Shown here piece by piece: positions 11,340 through 23,157 of a stretch of DNA of 64,000 nt. Every line of letters starts with the position of its first letter. The stretch's first letter is position 1. Made by a program: the position numbers and the translations under genes. This DNA is from Orbilia blumenaviensis (Eukaryota; Ascomycota; Orbiliomycetes; Orbiliales; Orbiliaceae): the NCBI GenBank assembly GCA_036872755.1, contig JAVHNS010000003.1, positions 1,364,001 through 1,428,000 of the forward strand. Direction: 5' to 3'. The notes beneath the pieces were generated by a model. It saw nothing but the letters and a program-made list of their open reading frames with translations, made no database searches and was not told where the DNA came from.

Positions 11340-12252
11340 ATACATATTGTTCACGAGAGCAATTTTATATACTGGGATACCTGGCTTGATTACAAGGGCG
11401 CTGATGTGCCAATACAACTTGGCGATAACTGGGGCGGAAAGGAACTCATACAACAGCCGTCTAGATTAAAAATTCGATCATTCCCTTTGGAGGAATTAAA
11501 TTTGACTGATGAAATGCGAATTAACCGCGGGGTATTCAAGCTGGCACGCCCCCGCGGGGCCGCTCACACCGTGGAAAACCTTGATTATGATCCAGATGCA
11601 CCTGTCTCGTCTTTTACGAGGTTATATTACCCACATGCATATGAATTATTTTGGGGGTCATTTCTGTGTAACTTGTCTACGTACGGCCGGCCGGTTGAAT
11701 ATCTGATATTCTGGAGTTCTATGAGACATTTTGTGCCGCGATGATTGATTATGATCATGATTATGTTCATACAAATGCAACTTCCTGACATATGTTTCAA
11801 GATGTTGATGATGAAAATACTAATATCATTTGGAAGAAAATTGCGGTAGATGTATTGGAGGTACCGAAATGTACCTTCGGGATGTGTGGGGATGGGAGCA
11901 CATGAGGTATCCAATTTGCCCTGATCTGCCCTCATATGATGAGGCATTAAACCGAATTCATCACATTTCTTCGAAACTTCTCCAAACATTTGATTTCCAA
12001 ACAATCATGCGAACCGACGGAGGAGTTCTCTCAACGTTTGAAAAAATTCCAGAAATCGTTGTGTTAACGTTGCACGTAGAAAGATCTAAGGTTTTAGATA
12101 GAGTCTTTGCTTTCCTGCAAGGCAGACGACTATCATTCAGATCCAACGAGCTTGAGCTCCCCCTGCTAATGATTTATTTTACGTTTCTGTATCTACGGCT
12201 GGTAATTTTCTATGTATATCCGGGAGCGCTCGCGGAACTCTTTTCAGGTTGA
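11340..12252 (+). pseudogene. Coding-like relic of an unrecognised protein, interrupted
   Basis: Protein-like composition runs through three frames in order. Frame 3 (about 11340-11667) reads YWDTWLDYKGADVPIQLGD and then an acidic, proline-containing segment. Frame 2 (about 11699-11903) reads ISDILEFYETFCAAMIDYDH and, after one TGA (11786-11788), FQDVDDENTNIIWKK. Frame 1 (about 11890-12252) reads RYPICPDLPSYDEALNRIHH onward. The internal TGA could derive from CGA by C-to-T change. I could not find splice sites that join the three parts in phase, and no upstream ATG gives a natural start. Either a degraded gene or a real gene with introns I mis-see. Family unknown. Confidence 0.4.
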
Positions 12253-14750
12253 AAAGAATAATTATGCCCCAACTGGCCGCGGGGTGGACATTCCTAACTG
12301 TTCCACTATTATGGGCCGTAATATTTCGTACATTATGCACGCTGACGTTAGCTCAACCATAAACTGTTCTACATAAAATATAAACCGTTTATTAGTGTTG
12401 GAATAATTAGAATTAAGTTAACAATTTGGGATAAATCCCGTTTTCGACCAGTTACACAGTCGCTGCCTTTCAATCCCGATGGGCCGGCGGTAACAGATTT
12501 GTATCTAACCTTATAACAGCCCCAGGTATTGAATTAATCTGTTACGGAATAATTCACTTTCAGGCTGAACTCGCTTCTGTTCGAGATTGATCCGAAAAAT
12601 TCGATCAAAAAATGATATCATGGGATCCGAAACTAGACAAGAAAGGCTTCTCCGAGCTGAAATTCCTAAACTAATCACTTACGGTAGGCATCACCACACC
12701 AAGCTATTTTTTCTTTCTTCTTTCTTGAAACCAAGCTTTCTTGCAAGCTGGCACAGACACTAAACTCGAAAAGGCTTGGAGCTCCAGCAGCTCTATCCAA
12801 CAACCAAAGTCGAACTCGCACAGCATAATTTGGAAAAACGTACATTACATATGGGTCTGTCGATCCGTTTTGAGGAATTCGTTACCCGTTAGCTTCAAAA
12901 GCTTCGGCATGAGATTCTCGTGGCTCGGACCAATGGGGGGTCAAATTAGTGTTGCACGAGCCCGGAATAAGGCTCTTCAAACTTCTCCGGATCTACCCAT
13001 GCTAAAGTACACGCTTCTGGTGTGTTTTGGCATCTGAACGATCAAATGTACGCCCTTTGATGTATCGCATGACCGACTTCCTGAAGCTCATGTGCAAGCG
13101 TGCTCAGGTCGGCGTTGAAACCCCCAATTGGTGATAATATGCATCAAGCATCTATTTTATCCCTCAGCCTGATGATCAAGGCTTACGATAAAAAAGCCCC
13201 CCCCTTCTTCGCATATGCAGCCGGACAGCCTTTCGACATTAGCGAAACAGAGCTATTCCCGCATTTTTGGGAGCTTTGATCCCACGATAGGCCGAGTTCT
13301 CCGCGCGCGCACTCGCACACACCCACACGTCCTTTTTCATGCCATCTCGAATAAAAAATTTTCTTTTCCTGCAGCCTGCCTACAACCATTTCCCCCCCCA
13401 TGGAAAGAAGATGCCGAGACATGTCGAGAAAAGCTTGTTTCTAAGAAATTCACTCTGGGCATCCTCCAGCTGCATTAAGGAACGTGAAACCTCGAATCGA
13501 TTTCGTGCGGGAACCTTGGGGTAAAACTCTTTCTCGCGGCGCCCCTCGGGATCGATACCGTTTGGAAGTTTGGCCGATATGGAAATTGGAGACGGATCAT
13601 TTCGTGAGCGCCGACCGCTCCGAGACGCGGAGCTTAACGCTGACGTAGCAAATGAACACGTCCTCGGTAGACGGGCCGGGAATGAAGTCCACCTATCATT
13701 GGCGTGCCTTATCCGATGACAATAACGGGTCGAAACGCATTAGACTTTTGTAGCGCCCAATCGAGCGGCGGGTGAGGCGAGGCTTCGGCCAAATCTCGGT
13801 GTACCGTTTTCTCTCTCGCTGCAATGCAATCTGGGGAAAGCAAATCACTTTACGAGATTGGATTTTAAGCTAATTTGGATCTCTAATGTATGTAAGGGAT
13901 TATTAGTGTTAGATCTTGTTCGCCATCCAAAAGTGGGGAGGGTGAGAACGGCACTCGGATCTGGAAATATACTCGTAGTCGGCTGTTGCAAGGTCTAGTT
14001 TCTCCGACTTTCACCGATGCGCCGGGTGTTACTTAAATTGATCCCCAACGTTTACCACACGATTAGGTTATATGTATAAATTATCCCCGGGGCGAGATTT
14101 CAGTTTGTCACGATATTAGTGAAGGGAAAGAAACCACGCTAGATAAGATGGAAACTACCACTAGGGGAGAGTGCCCAGTAGCGCGATTAGCTTCGCGATC
14201 GGACTGAATATATCCAGGTGGTGGCCTGGATAGGGTTCCCGGTATATCATGACGGAAGGGAGCTCATCTTGGGTCCCACACCATGGCCATGCCATGCAGC
14301 TTAGTGTCCCTTCAAACGCAGTGAGCTCTTCTCGCCAAACTGATAACCACCTGCGTGAATATGTGTAGATGTGGGAGTGGGGTTGCATTATCCGAGCAGG
14401 AGCCAACATTTTGGCTTCCCTTCTCTGTTCGATTTCCTCTTCCCCGGCTGGCGTGCTTAAGCGCATATTCGCATTGTGTACTTTATTCGACAGGACCCTT
14501 TTATCCTTGCCCTTCCCCCCGCAATTTTATATACGAGAAACGAATGGGATATGCCCCTCAGAACCCTGTTGGTTGTCGTTTTTGACGTGCTGGCCGACAT
14601 GTACCTTATCAAGTTATATGCATAGAGTAACTATTATAGCAACCGTTTTCAACAGAAATTACATATATGTACACGAAGCCTCAATTCTCACGACGGCTAG
14701 TACATACCTCCACAGTTTTAAGTTTTGGTAACATAATCCTGTGCCGTGTT

Positions 14751-14806
14751 CCAAGGCTCCAAGGCTCCAAGGCCCAAAAGCCTCGAAATCGAGGGGTTTT
14801 GGAGCC
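14751..14806. repeat. Tandem ccaaggct units leading into a strong hairpin
   Basis: Three ccaaggc(t/c) units run from 14751 to 14774. They merge into an inverted repeat: CCAAAA (14774-14779) and CCTCG (14781-14785), a 4-nt loop, then CGAGG (14790-14794) and TTTTGG (14797-14802). GGCTCC (14763-14768) can alternatively pair with GGAGCC (14801-14806). There is no neighbouring gene for it to terminate. Confidence 0.7.
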
Positions 14807-15561
14807 GGCGATACAGGCCCATGAGGTTGGACGTTAACCCACTTTGTTCTCCTGTACCCATGGTGTGATGGATCGATTTATAGATCTGCTTTATTCGCCA
14901 GAAAAGGTAAACGAAAATGCAGGTGGTTAATTTCGCATCTGTCCATGTGGTCAACTTCTTTTTTGTATTTGCGGGGAGAAAAAAAAAAGTATCAATAAAG
15001 AGAAACTACTTGAGCTGAGGGTGTTCTTAATTCCATTAGCCCTTGAGCTAACAAAAGCTTGGAAAGAGGATGCATGTGAAGGAATAACCCTGGCCAATCG
15101 ATTGGAGATTTCTCGCCATGAGGGGCTCTTTTTCTTAGTAGAAATAAGATGGAGATAGCATTGTTCCATCTGACTTAGAAGAAGTGCATTGATTCATTTT
15201 TTTTTGCTTCGAGTGTCTGCTGAAGTTTGAAGCATTGATTGGGCATTCCAGTTGATATCACCGGGTCTTTGCCACACCTTGCAGGTGCCACCGTTGGAAG
15301 CAACCTATTTCGTGCATGTCGTTACGCCCTTGTCGGAGCTGGAGGCATGAACCAAGTGTAGTGTGTGGTCCAGGTAGCGCCATTCATTCGCAATGGGTCA
15401 CCAAGGTGACCTGCCATCCACCAATATTCCAGAATGGATCAACTTTCTTGGCCCTGCTTGGCCGGTAGGCACGCAATCGATGATGGTGTCGTAAAACATG
15501 GTGGCATTCGAAGATCGTTTTCAGGTTCCTCGAGAAATTTCTAATTTCTGTGGGTGAAGAA

Positions 15562-15565
<4 letters not shown>

Positions 15566-15597
<32 letters not shown>

Positions 15598-15767
15598 CCT
15601 TCATTATACATCATAATTTATTATAGATGAACAGATGAAACTATTGCATTTTGCCTTCACACCCAGTCTGTAGATCATAATTGATAACGCAGAAGGCAAC
15701 TATTACCCTCCGCTGGTGCGAAATGAGAAACTTGTAAAGGGAAAAAAAAAAAAAAAAAAAAAAAAAA
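15566..15767. repeat. Inverted homopolymer pair: T27 (15566-15592) and A26 (15742-15767)
   Basis: A run of 27 T and a run of 26 A are separated by 149 bp. A single strand or transcript could fold them into a pure A:T(U) stem. The spacer contains no open frame of note. Confidence 0.9.
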
Positions 15768-18700
15768 GGTGACTGGGCTGGGTTCGAGATTCTGCGTTTG
15801 ACATGCGCCCGGCTCGGGTTGGTATCTAATCTGTGCAGAAGGGTAAACCAGTAGAGCCGAGGCGACTAGTCGGCGACTCTTTGGCTTGAACGCAGGCGAA
15901 AGTCGGAGCAATTTATGACAAGAACCTGTCGCCAAATCCAGACCACGCTTGCATTCACTCGGAGAAGAGAGATCTGGTGTTACAATCGAAAGTTATTCAA
16001 TCCAATCTTGTAAAAATACCTCGAATACAAAAACGTGCTGCATTAACAAGTCCCCGAGGTTGACACCGGCTGCACTGGTAGCACCCTGGGCATTTAGAAC
16101 CCGAATAAATTTTAAGAAGACCTTTGTGTTTTTTTGTGTGTGAATGTGAGCGAACAACCTCAACTGTTTCTCTTTCTGTACTACCAAAATGCTAACAATC
16201 TAAAAGCTAAAATGTCAACCTGGAAAGGGTATTACCCCAAGTTTAAGTTCTGCCTGGAGCTTCGCCTACTAGATCTTCGTTCGGCAGAAATTAGACCTAG
16301 CCATGTTCCCGTTAGAATCTGCTCAAAGGCCCTTTCGTTTTAAGAAGGTGCGGACCCCTTGGCCTAAAGGACTGTAGATGCGACGGCGGATTCCTTCTGG
16401 AGAAAGTACGGTACGGTATATTCCCTTGCTTGTGGAATACCGAGACACCAAGACATCTAGATGACAGGCTTGCTCACATTCGGACGGAGGCAAATGTAAA
16501 ATAATGATAGACGGAACGTGGTACAGTACCGTGCTTTTAAGACTGGTAGCCTTTTTTCTAGAAGCTGGTTTTTAGTAGGCAGAAAGAATCACGATTGCAG
16601 TAGGCGCTAGCATATCCAGTTATAGCCGTTATAACCTGCGACTTGAGATGAAGCAAGGCGCTGTTTGGAGATCGTCGCTGTTGTGAACATTTCGTACCTG
16701 TAGCTGACGATTGCTGACTGTATGTTTCACGGAATTCGGTTTGTGATCTATAAAATGGGGGAATTGCGAATGCGAATCCGAATTACTATATTTGTCAAGC
16801 GACAGTGCCGCCTATCATAACTGACATAATGACCCTGTCCAGAGCAGGAATATTCAAAGGGCTGAAGGGCTGATAGCTACTCAGCATTAAGTCCCGAAAC
16901 GAGGATCCGAGGACGCAACTCTTCGCAAATAAGATGAAAAAGAAAGGGTTCAGATATTAATCCAACAGTTTCCTAGAGCAGCCGATGAAATCATAAGGCT
17001 TCAGTATGTTATGTTCCTGTCTCACTATTAAAGTTCTGGAGCTCTCGGGCGAGGTCGTTTCGGATACGGCACTGTTCACTGAACGTTGGTAAGGCGAGAC
17101 TCCGTCTCGAAGGGTATGACCTAGGGTTAATTGAATGGTAGACCTTGGGCGTTTAAGCTTTACAAGCCGGTAATTTTTCGTTTCTGACGATAACGTGGAG
17201 GAACCGGATTTTTCTTTCCTTCTCTCGCGGCGCGGCAACCTGGAAGATGGCCAAAAGTGTCGGACTTGCGTTGTCGACGATGATATAATTTTACCGAATG
17301 GGAGGCCCATAATGACGCCGGCGATCGCCTCATAGGTACAGGATCTTGGAAAGGTCCAACAAGAGCCATTGATGGACATACGGCAGAAAATTTCTTTTCT
17401 CGGGGAAACTTGGAAACGGGCAAATTTATTTCGTAGTTTGAGGGTATTTTTTTTCTCTCTGGCGTTCATTTATGGAGGGGTAGTTGTATCCCGCTTGTAG
17501 CTCCGATTTTGAAACCCGTACCTGAACGTAGTTGGAGGAATTCGCTGGTTTCCGTAACTGGCCATGTCGATATGGAGTAGGTAGGAGCAGGCGCCAACAA
17601 CTTGGCTCAATTTAATCGGTAAGAATCGCGACAGGACACAAGGTCGCTTCTGAGGACAACGGAGCCACGTATTGAGCTCGGGATATCCTACAGACCCGCT
17701 TGTACAAGTTGGTAGGATGATGATGCTCGATATTGGAAGTTCATGATGCCTTTGTCGGAATAGATAACCAGCGCATAACGTATACTACCCCGTGACTCTC
17801 AATAAATGGCTTTTAATGCTGTAGGTATTGTTGGTCATGACCCCGTTCAGAATTGCTGTTTCGTGTCTGTACAGACGCATATGCAAGCATAGGACCGGCC
17901 TCTTCGTTTTTCTCCAGGGAAACCCATCGAAAAGCCGGGGCAGACGAGGGTTTTTTTTGGCAATCGAGGAGGACAGTGCCCTCTGACAAGATGCCCCCCA
18001 CTCTCGTTTATTCTCGAGGCATTAGGTATTGTCTACGCGAGGGTTTTCTCGATTCCTGCTTGGATATGCCTTTGGGTGTAACACATGTAAAGCTATATTT
18101 TGTATCTGCGTGCACATGTGCTCAAGGTTTGTCGCCATCTGCGCCTCAAACGAAGTGACATGTTTTAATGATGTGCATTTCGGATTTGAATTTGCGGAGA
18201 GGACGAAGACGAAGATACCTAAAAGTAGCGCAGCCTGGTCCTTGTACGGCAGATATTACAGTGAAGTTACAAAACTTACTTGCTTATAGGGTAACTGCTC
18301 TTTCTGGTGCGCCCGCCCTGTTAAGAAGAAAAAACGGCGAAAAATCGAGAAAAGCATGCGTTATCTGGATAGCCTTTTGTCATTTACGTATTAGACGCCA
18401 CGGCCAGAAGGAGGGACCCCAGCGCTTCCATGATAATTGACATCCAAGGACCTTTAGGTGACAGTTTAGAACATCCCGCAACAACTGTAACTTCGAACTG
18501 GATGATCAAAGTCATGCTGTGATTGTTCTCCTCGGGGCTCCTGTCAAATTATGGTGTCTTCGACCCACTCATCCTTCTTTTAGCAGAGTTGGTTGACGTC
18601 GTTGGAACCCGACTGGAAAGGGAACTGAAACCTGTCGGGCTGCCTGGTGCCAATGAGTCTGGGAGCCCGGCGGCTGGCACTGAGCGGTTGAAAAATGATG

Positions 18701-19090
18701 GAGGGGCAGCTGGGGGGGCCATTCTGAGAAGGCAAAAGCTTGGAGCACCCTCGGGTACTCAGAGGTACCTTTCGTCCCTGCTGCCTTTCTGGTTCGCACG
18801 AGTCGCCGCCGCCCATTTGGAATATCCGTCCGACACTCCTCGCTCTACTAGTGGTTGCCCCCAAACGAGGGCCACCCCAAATTGTCATTGAAGGGGGGAG
18901 GAAGACTTTTGTTTTTTCAGCTGCGCTCTGGAGCTAGCGAGCAGGTCAACTTTGGTATTATGCTTCCTCCCAATTAATAATGGCTGTCAGCCTGCTCTCA
19001 GCCCGTGGAGAGACAAGCCAGCCCAGGAGGGAGAAGGATAATGAAGCCATCGAGAAGCAATCGACAAATCTCTTACGGATTGACCTAAAT

Positions 19091-19092
<2 letters not shown>

Positions 19093-19125
<33 letters not shown>

Positions 19126-19221
19126 CTCCCTGTGCCAATATATTAGTGTCCTTTCTTCCCAGTGCTTGTTGTAGACACTAAAAGAGAAGACAAGAAGGAA
19201 AAAAAAAAAAAAAAAAAAAAA
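19093..19221. repeat. Inverted homopolymer pair: T33 (19093-19125) and A23 (19199-19221)
   Basis: The longest homopolymer in the window (33 T) is followed 73 bp later by 23 A. It has the same polarity (T then A) as the pair 3.5 kb upstream. It lies just before the pyrimidine-rich leader of the kinase gene. Confidence 0.9.
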
Positions 19222-20163
19222 GGGTTTCGATAGTATAATAATAATATAATAGACCTCTGATCAAGACGGACACCTTCCCTTTGTCTCTCAAGTCTTTCTC
19301 TTCGAGTAGAAGGGAACTCTCTCACCACGAAACAGAAACAGAATCAAATCTATTGTTTCAAGAGAACGGTCTTTCCCACCACCACCCTATGACAGACATC
19401 CCACAAGGGCTGCAATCGAAAAAAATAAAATAAAGAAACAAGTAAGAAGCAGAAGCAGAAGCAAAAGCAGAAGCAGAGGTCAACCAGCCATCGCTCGCGC
19501 CGTCTGCTGCTGTCTATTTTTGCTCCCCTGCCCGTTGCTGGTTGCTTGCTTGCTTGTTAGGTGCAGCTGCTTCGCCTTGCTTTTGTGCTTGCTTGCCGTG
19601 GTGCTCAGGGCCGGTCATTCTGTCATACTCAATACAGGCAGAACTCCCTCCCTCCCACCCCCACAAACAGACCCATTCTAGCGGAAATATCGCAAGCCAG
19701 TACTTATAATCCAACCCGGCCCCTTCCCTGGACGCCTTTTCGTCACGTACAGCAGCTCGACCTCTGCCTTTTTGACTGGCCTGGGATTTTTTCTCTTTGC
19801 AGTCGACCTGGTTTATTATAAAGTCGCCCTCGACCCAGCCGACTTCAACAACAACACACTTTGGGGATCCCCTCCGACACAGCACAACAGAAATCACATA
19901 CAAATACGAAGCAAGAACCTCTCGACCCTTTTCTTCTATTTATCTTTAAATCATTTAGTCATCCATCAATCATCATCGACTAGACTCAATCAACATCATC
20001 ACCAACTCCTACTACTACTACTTAGTTTTATTCTCTGCCTCCTGGCTTTCGATTGCTTCCGACCCGGCTCTGCTTCTATCTTCGACTAGAGTTGTTGCCG
20101 TTCACAGCGAAATTCAATCGTTCGAACCCTAAACATTTGACTTCGCCAACAGAAAAAGTGTAT

Positions 20164-20247
20164 ATGGAAAATTGCCAGTTACGACGACAAGAAAGCTTTA
20201 TTGCTATCCTTTTCTTACCCATATCTCGTCCTCCTCCTTCATCATAG
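20164..20247 (+). promoter_or_regulatory. Upstream ORF, 27 codons
   Basis: ATG at 20164, stop TAG ending at 20247, about 0.8 kb before the kinase start. If it lies within the mature leader it would be expected to lower translation of the kinase. Its place in the mRNA is not shown. Confidence 0.4.
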
Positions 20248-20527
20248 CCTTTCCGGCTCTTCCTTCCTCTCATACGAAATCATCTTCTTTTTTCTCTATC
20301 CTACTTTATCATCCTTCTCGTTCTTAAACTTTTTTTTTTTTTGTTCACTTGACGTAACCAGTCTGTGAACTTGATTCTCTCTATCAGTAATTAAAACTTG
20401 ACTACTTAACTTTTTTTATTTTTTTTTTATTTTTTTAATTTTTCTCTCGGTATATCACGGGGAGAAAAAGATAATTAAATCGTGGTTGTCGACTAAAGCA
20501 AGCAGTAGCTATTATTTACCGTTCGGT

Positions 20528-20557
20528 ATGTATACCTGCTTCCTCGAATCAAATTAA
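20528..20557 (+). promoter_or_regulatory. Upstream ORF, 9 codons
   Basis: ATG at 20528 reads MYTCFLESN and stops at TAA 20555-20557, about 0.5 kb before the kinase start. It could act as a translational brake if transcribed. Confidence 0.4.
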
Positions 20558-20886
20558 ATTGCCGCCCGCTTCACCTCTCTTCCCTTCCCTTCCCTCCCCC
20601 CCCAACCCGCACCTATTCGATTCTCGCCGCAAGATACCACAAAAAAATAAAAACTTCAAGAAACCCCCCCAAAAAAACAAAAAAAAAAGTCCAAGCATCA
20701 ATTCAATTCGATTCCTCTCTTCTCTTTCCTTTCTACCAAGAAAAATCTCAATCTTCATAAAAAAATCCATCTTCGGCGTTCCACCAACTTTGTCCCTCCT
20801 CCATTCCACCTCTTCCTCGTTTCATCTCCCCGCCCCCCTCGCCAAGTCCATCTCGACCATCTTGCAGGTGCAGCAGCGTACGATCA

Positions 20887-20898
20887 ATGTCGCTTTAA
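20887..20898 (+). promoter_or_regulatory. Minimal upstream ORF, 3 codons (MSL)
   Basis: ATG TCG CTT TAA at 20887-20898, 158 bp before the kinase start. It is the nearest upstream ATG-stop pair noticed, so the one most likely to lie in the mRNA leader. Confidence 0.4.
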
Positions 20899-21055
20899 TA
20901 CGCTGTGCATTTCTCAAAGCCTTGGCTGCGGTTGGCAGTTGTGTTGCCTAGTTAATCGCCAGACGCTTACTTTGCTACTTAAATCAGATCGGATATCCCA
21001 ATATTCTCAAACTTCGAACTTGCGAATAAGAATTATATTGACTATCAGATCAACA

Positions 21056-23157
21056 ATGTCAATCACCCAATCGTCCCGTCCTGTTGGCTCTCTCCCTTCT
21101 ACTTGCTCCAGCTCTTTCTCTTCGATATCTGACGCCATGGTTCCACCCACTCCCGAGATCAAAATCTTGAACTCTCACGTGAGGATACATGGTTCGGATC
21201 ACGACGACTTCTCCCCTCTTGGTGGCTCATTAGACGACTACCCTTCCCAAGGTCGTTCTTCTCCCAAATTCATCCTTGGCTCCTCCGACGAGGGCCACGA
21301 GTGTAACACTGTTGTTGAAGAGGACGAAGACATTGAGACAGCCAGCGAAACCCAGGAGCCCTTGACACCGACTTCCTTTGAGAGCCACGCTGTTTTCGCA
21401 TTGGAGCAGCACGAGCCATCTCAGCCCATCACACAGAAACAAACTGTCAGGTCCATGCTTGACATGTCAGATGTCAAAGTCCGTCCTCGAAGCGTCTCAA
21501 AACCTCCTCCACCACCACCACCAACTTTGATGATCCAGTCTCCTTCTCCCCAACCAAAAATCGAAGCACCGACACCTGTCAAGAGGTCAAACACCTTTTC
21601 GCGTATCTTTCACAGAAGTGGAAGTGGTAACGATTTGATAAGTAAGATTGGCGGCCATCGCGACGACGACTTGACACCCCGTCATTCACCCCAGCCAAAG
21701 GTTAGAGCAGGTTTGTTCACCATGAAGAGCACTCACTCCCCACCAAAGGCCACCTCCCCAAGCAAATCGTTATCGCCTACGAATAGCTTGGTAGAAACCA
21801 GGAAGAATGCCGGTTCCCCACCTAAGTCGTTGTCAGCCAGCGTTGGACGCCTGGGTAGGAACCGGAGGTCCAGCAGCATGAATGGCATCGCCGACATGCA
21901 AGCCGAATGTGCTATCACTCACCCGGCGGAGACTGGTGTCGGTCTCAAGTCTAGGAAATTGAGCACTGTCGCCGTTCCCGTCGTTCTTGCCTTCAAGATT
22001 CATAATCTGAGCGAGAAGTATTCGAACAAGAGCCACATCCCTTTGAAGACAAAGCAGATTGGCGAGGGAGCGAGTGCCATTGTGAAGCTGATGAGTAAAA
22101 TCCACGGCAACCCGAATGAGCTCTTCGCCGTCAAGGAATTCCGAAAGAAGTCGAATAACGAAACTGAGGAGGAATATACGCAGAAGCTCAACTCCGAATG
22201 GTGTCTGTCCAAGTCGTTGGTTCACCCGAACATCGTCCTGACCGAGGACCTCTGCCGTAACGGTGGCCGATGGTGTCATGTTATGGAATACTGCAGTGGA
22301 GGAGATCTTTTCTCCCTCATTAAGAAGAATTTCATGGGAATGGATGAGAAGCTCTGCATTTTCAAGCAGCTTTTGCGTGGTGTTTTTTACCTACACCAAC
22401 ACGGCGTCGCTCACCGTGACATCAAGCCTGAAAACCTCTTACTTTGTGTTGATGGGCGATTGAAGATCTCCGATTTTGGCATCTCTGAGGTTGTCAGCGG
22501 CGACCACCCAGCCTTCAGCGAAAAAATGGAGTGCGGTGCCAACATGAAGGAAATCCGCCTTAGTCGGCCGGGAATCTGTGGCAGCAAGCCTTACCTCTCC
22601 CCTGAGGTTGTTGCCCAAGATGGTATGTGTTGAATTTAATTATACCCCATTGTAATTTTACAATTTGCTAACTTGACCTGATAGGCCCCTACGATGCTCG
22701 CAAGCTTGACGTTTGGTCCTGTGCCATCGTCTTTGTCACACTTATTTTCGGTGGTTTCCCGTGGGCCGAGGCCAGCCCCAACGACAGAATGTACGCTGCA
22801 TTCAAATACGCTTTCGACAAATGGCTTGAGGCCAACCCATCGGGACTCATCACCACCGAGTCGACGATGCCCGGAGCTCGCATCTTCTCCGAGATGAAGC
22901 CTCCATTGAAGCGCCTCCTTTACAGGATGGCCCATCCCGACCCAATCAAGCGTATCACCATCGAGGAGGCCCTCAACGACCGATGGATGAACAATGTCGA
23001 CTGCTGCATCCCAGATAAGGATTACGACAAGCCACCAGCCCTCGTCGACTGCAGCGAAATGAAGGGCTGCAAATTGGCCTGCAAAATGGGGGTCAAGAAG
23101 CTACACCAGCATCTTCCCCCAAAGACCCCAAAGAAGACTTTGCACCATGAAGTCTAG
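21056..23157 (+). CDS. Serine/threonine protein kinase, HAL4/SAT4-Oca2 type
   Basis: Two exons (21056-22622 and 22685-23157; 62-nt intron, donor GTATGT, acceptor TAG) give 679 aa. The ATG at 21056 is the first ATG in this frame; the frame extends upstream only through non-ATG codons. Residues 1-320 are Ser/Pro-rich, low-complexity and basic. The kinase domain runs from about 330 to 635: Gly loop GEGASAIV (336-343), Lys360 in AVKEF, catalytic HRDIKPEN (453-460, Asp455), DFG (473-475) and SPE in place of APE (515-517). The sequence GICGSKPYLSPEVVAQDGPYDARKLDVWSC, split here by the intron, and the C-terminal LNDRWMNNVDCC segment fit the fungal Hal/Npr1-related group. These kinases regulate cation and nutrient transporters at the plasma membrane; the exact orthologue is uncertain. 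All catalytic residues are present. Confidence 0.93.

Larger units (their letters stand above)
12253..19380. other. Large gene-poor region
   Basis: Seven kilobases without a convincing gene. Open frames are at most about 170 codons (the longest at 16957-17469, minus). They have compositions unlike the real genes and show no motif. The region contains two pairs of long T/A homopolymers, a tandem octamer with a hairpin, and otherwise mixed-composition unique sequence. No tRNA was found after looking for A-box and B-box sequences. It may hold distal regulatory DNA or non-coding transcripts for the kinase gene downstream; this is inference. Confidence 0.5.
19381..21055 (+). promoter_or_regulatory. 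Long pyrimidine-rich upstream leader of the HAL-type kinase gene
   Basis: About 1.7 kb directly upstream of the kinase ATG is strikingly strand-biased. It has CT-rich stretches (20240-20330, 20560-20610, 20700-20850), a GAAGCA-type repeat (about 19446-19478) and T-runs near 20330 and 20410. Such composition is typical of transcribed 5' leaders and core promoters of highly regulated fungal genes. Several short upstream ORFs lie inside it. The transcription start cannot be placed from sequence. Confidence 0.55.

Noticed and set aside
15775..15800. ggttcgagattc, similar to a tRNA/SINE B box, just after the A26 tract
   Set aside because: The flanking bases do not form a T-stem and no A box or acceptor stem is present.
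16957..17469. 170-codon minus-strand open frame
   Set aside because: No motif, no neighbouring exons, composition like random sequence in a gene-free region; a second minus frame overlaps it.
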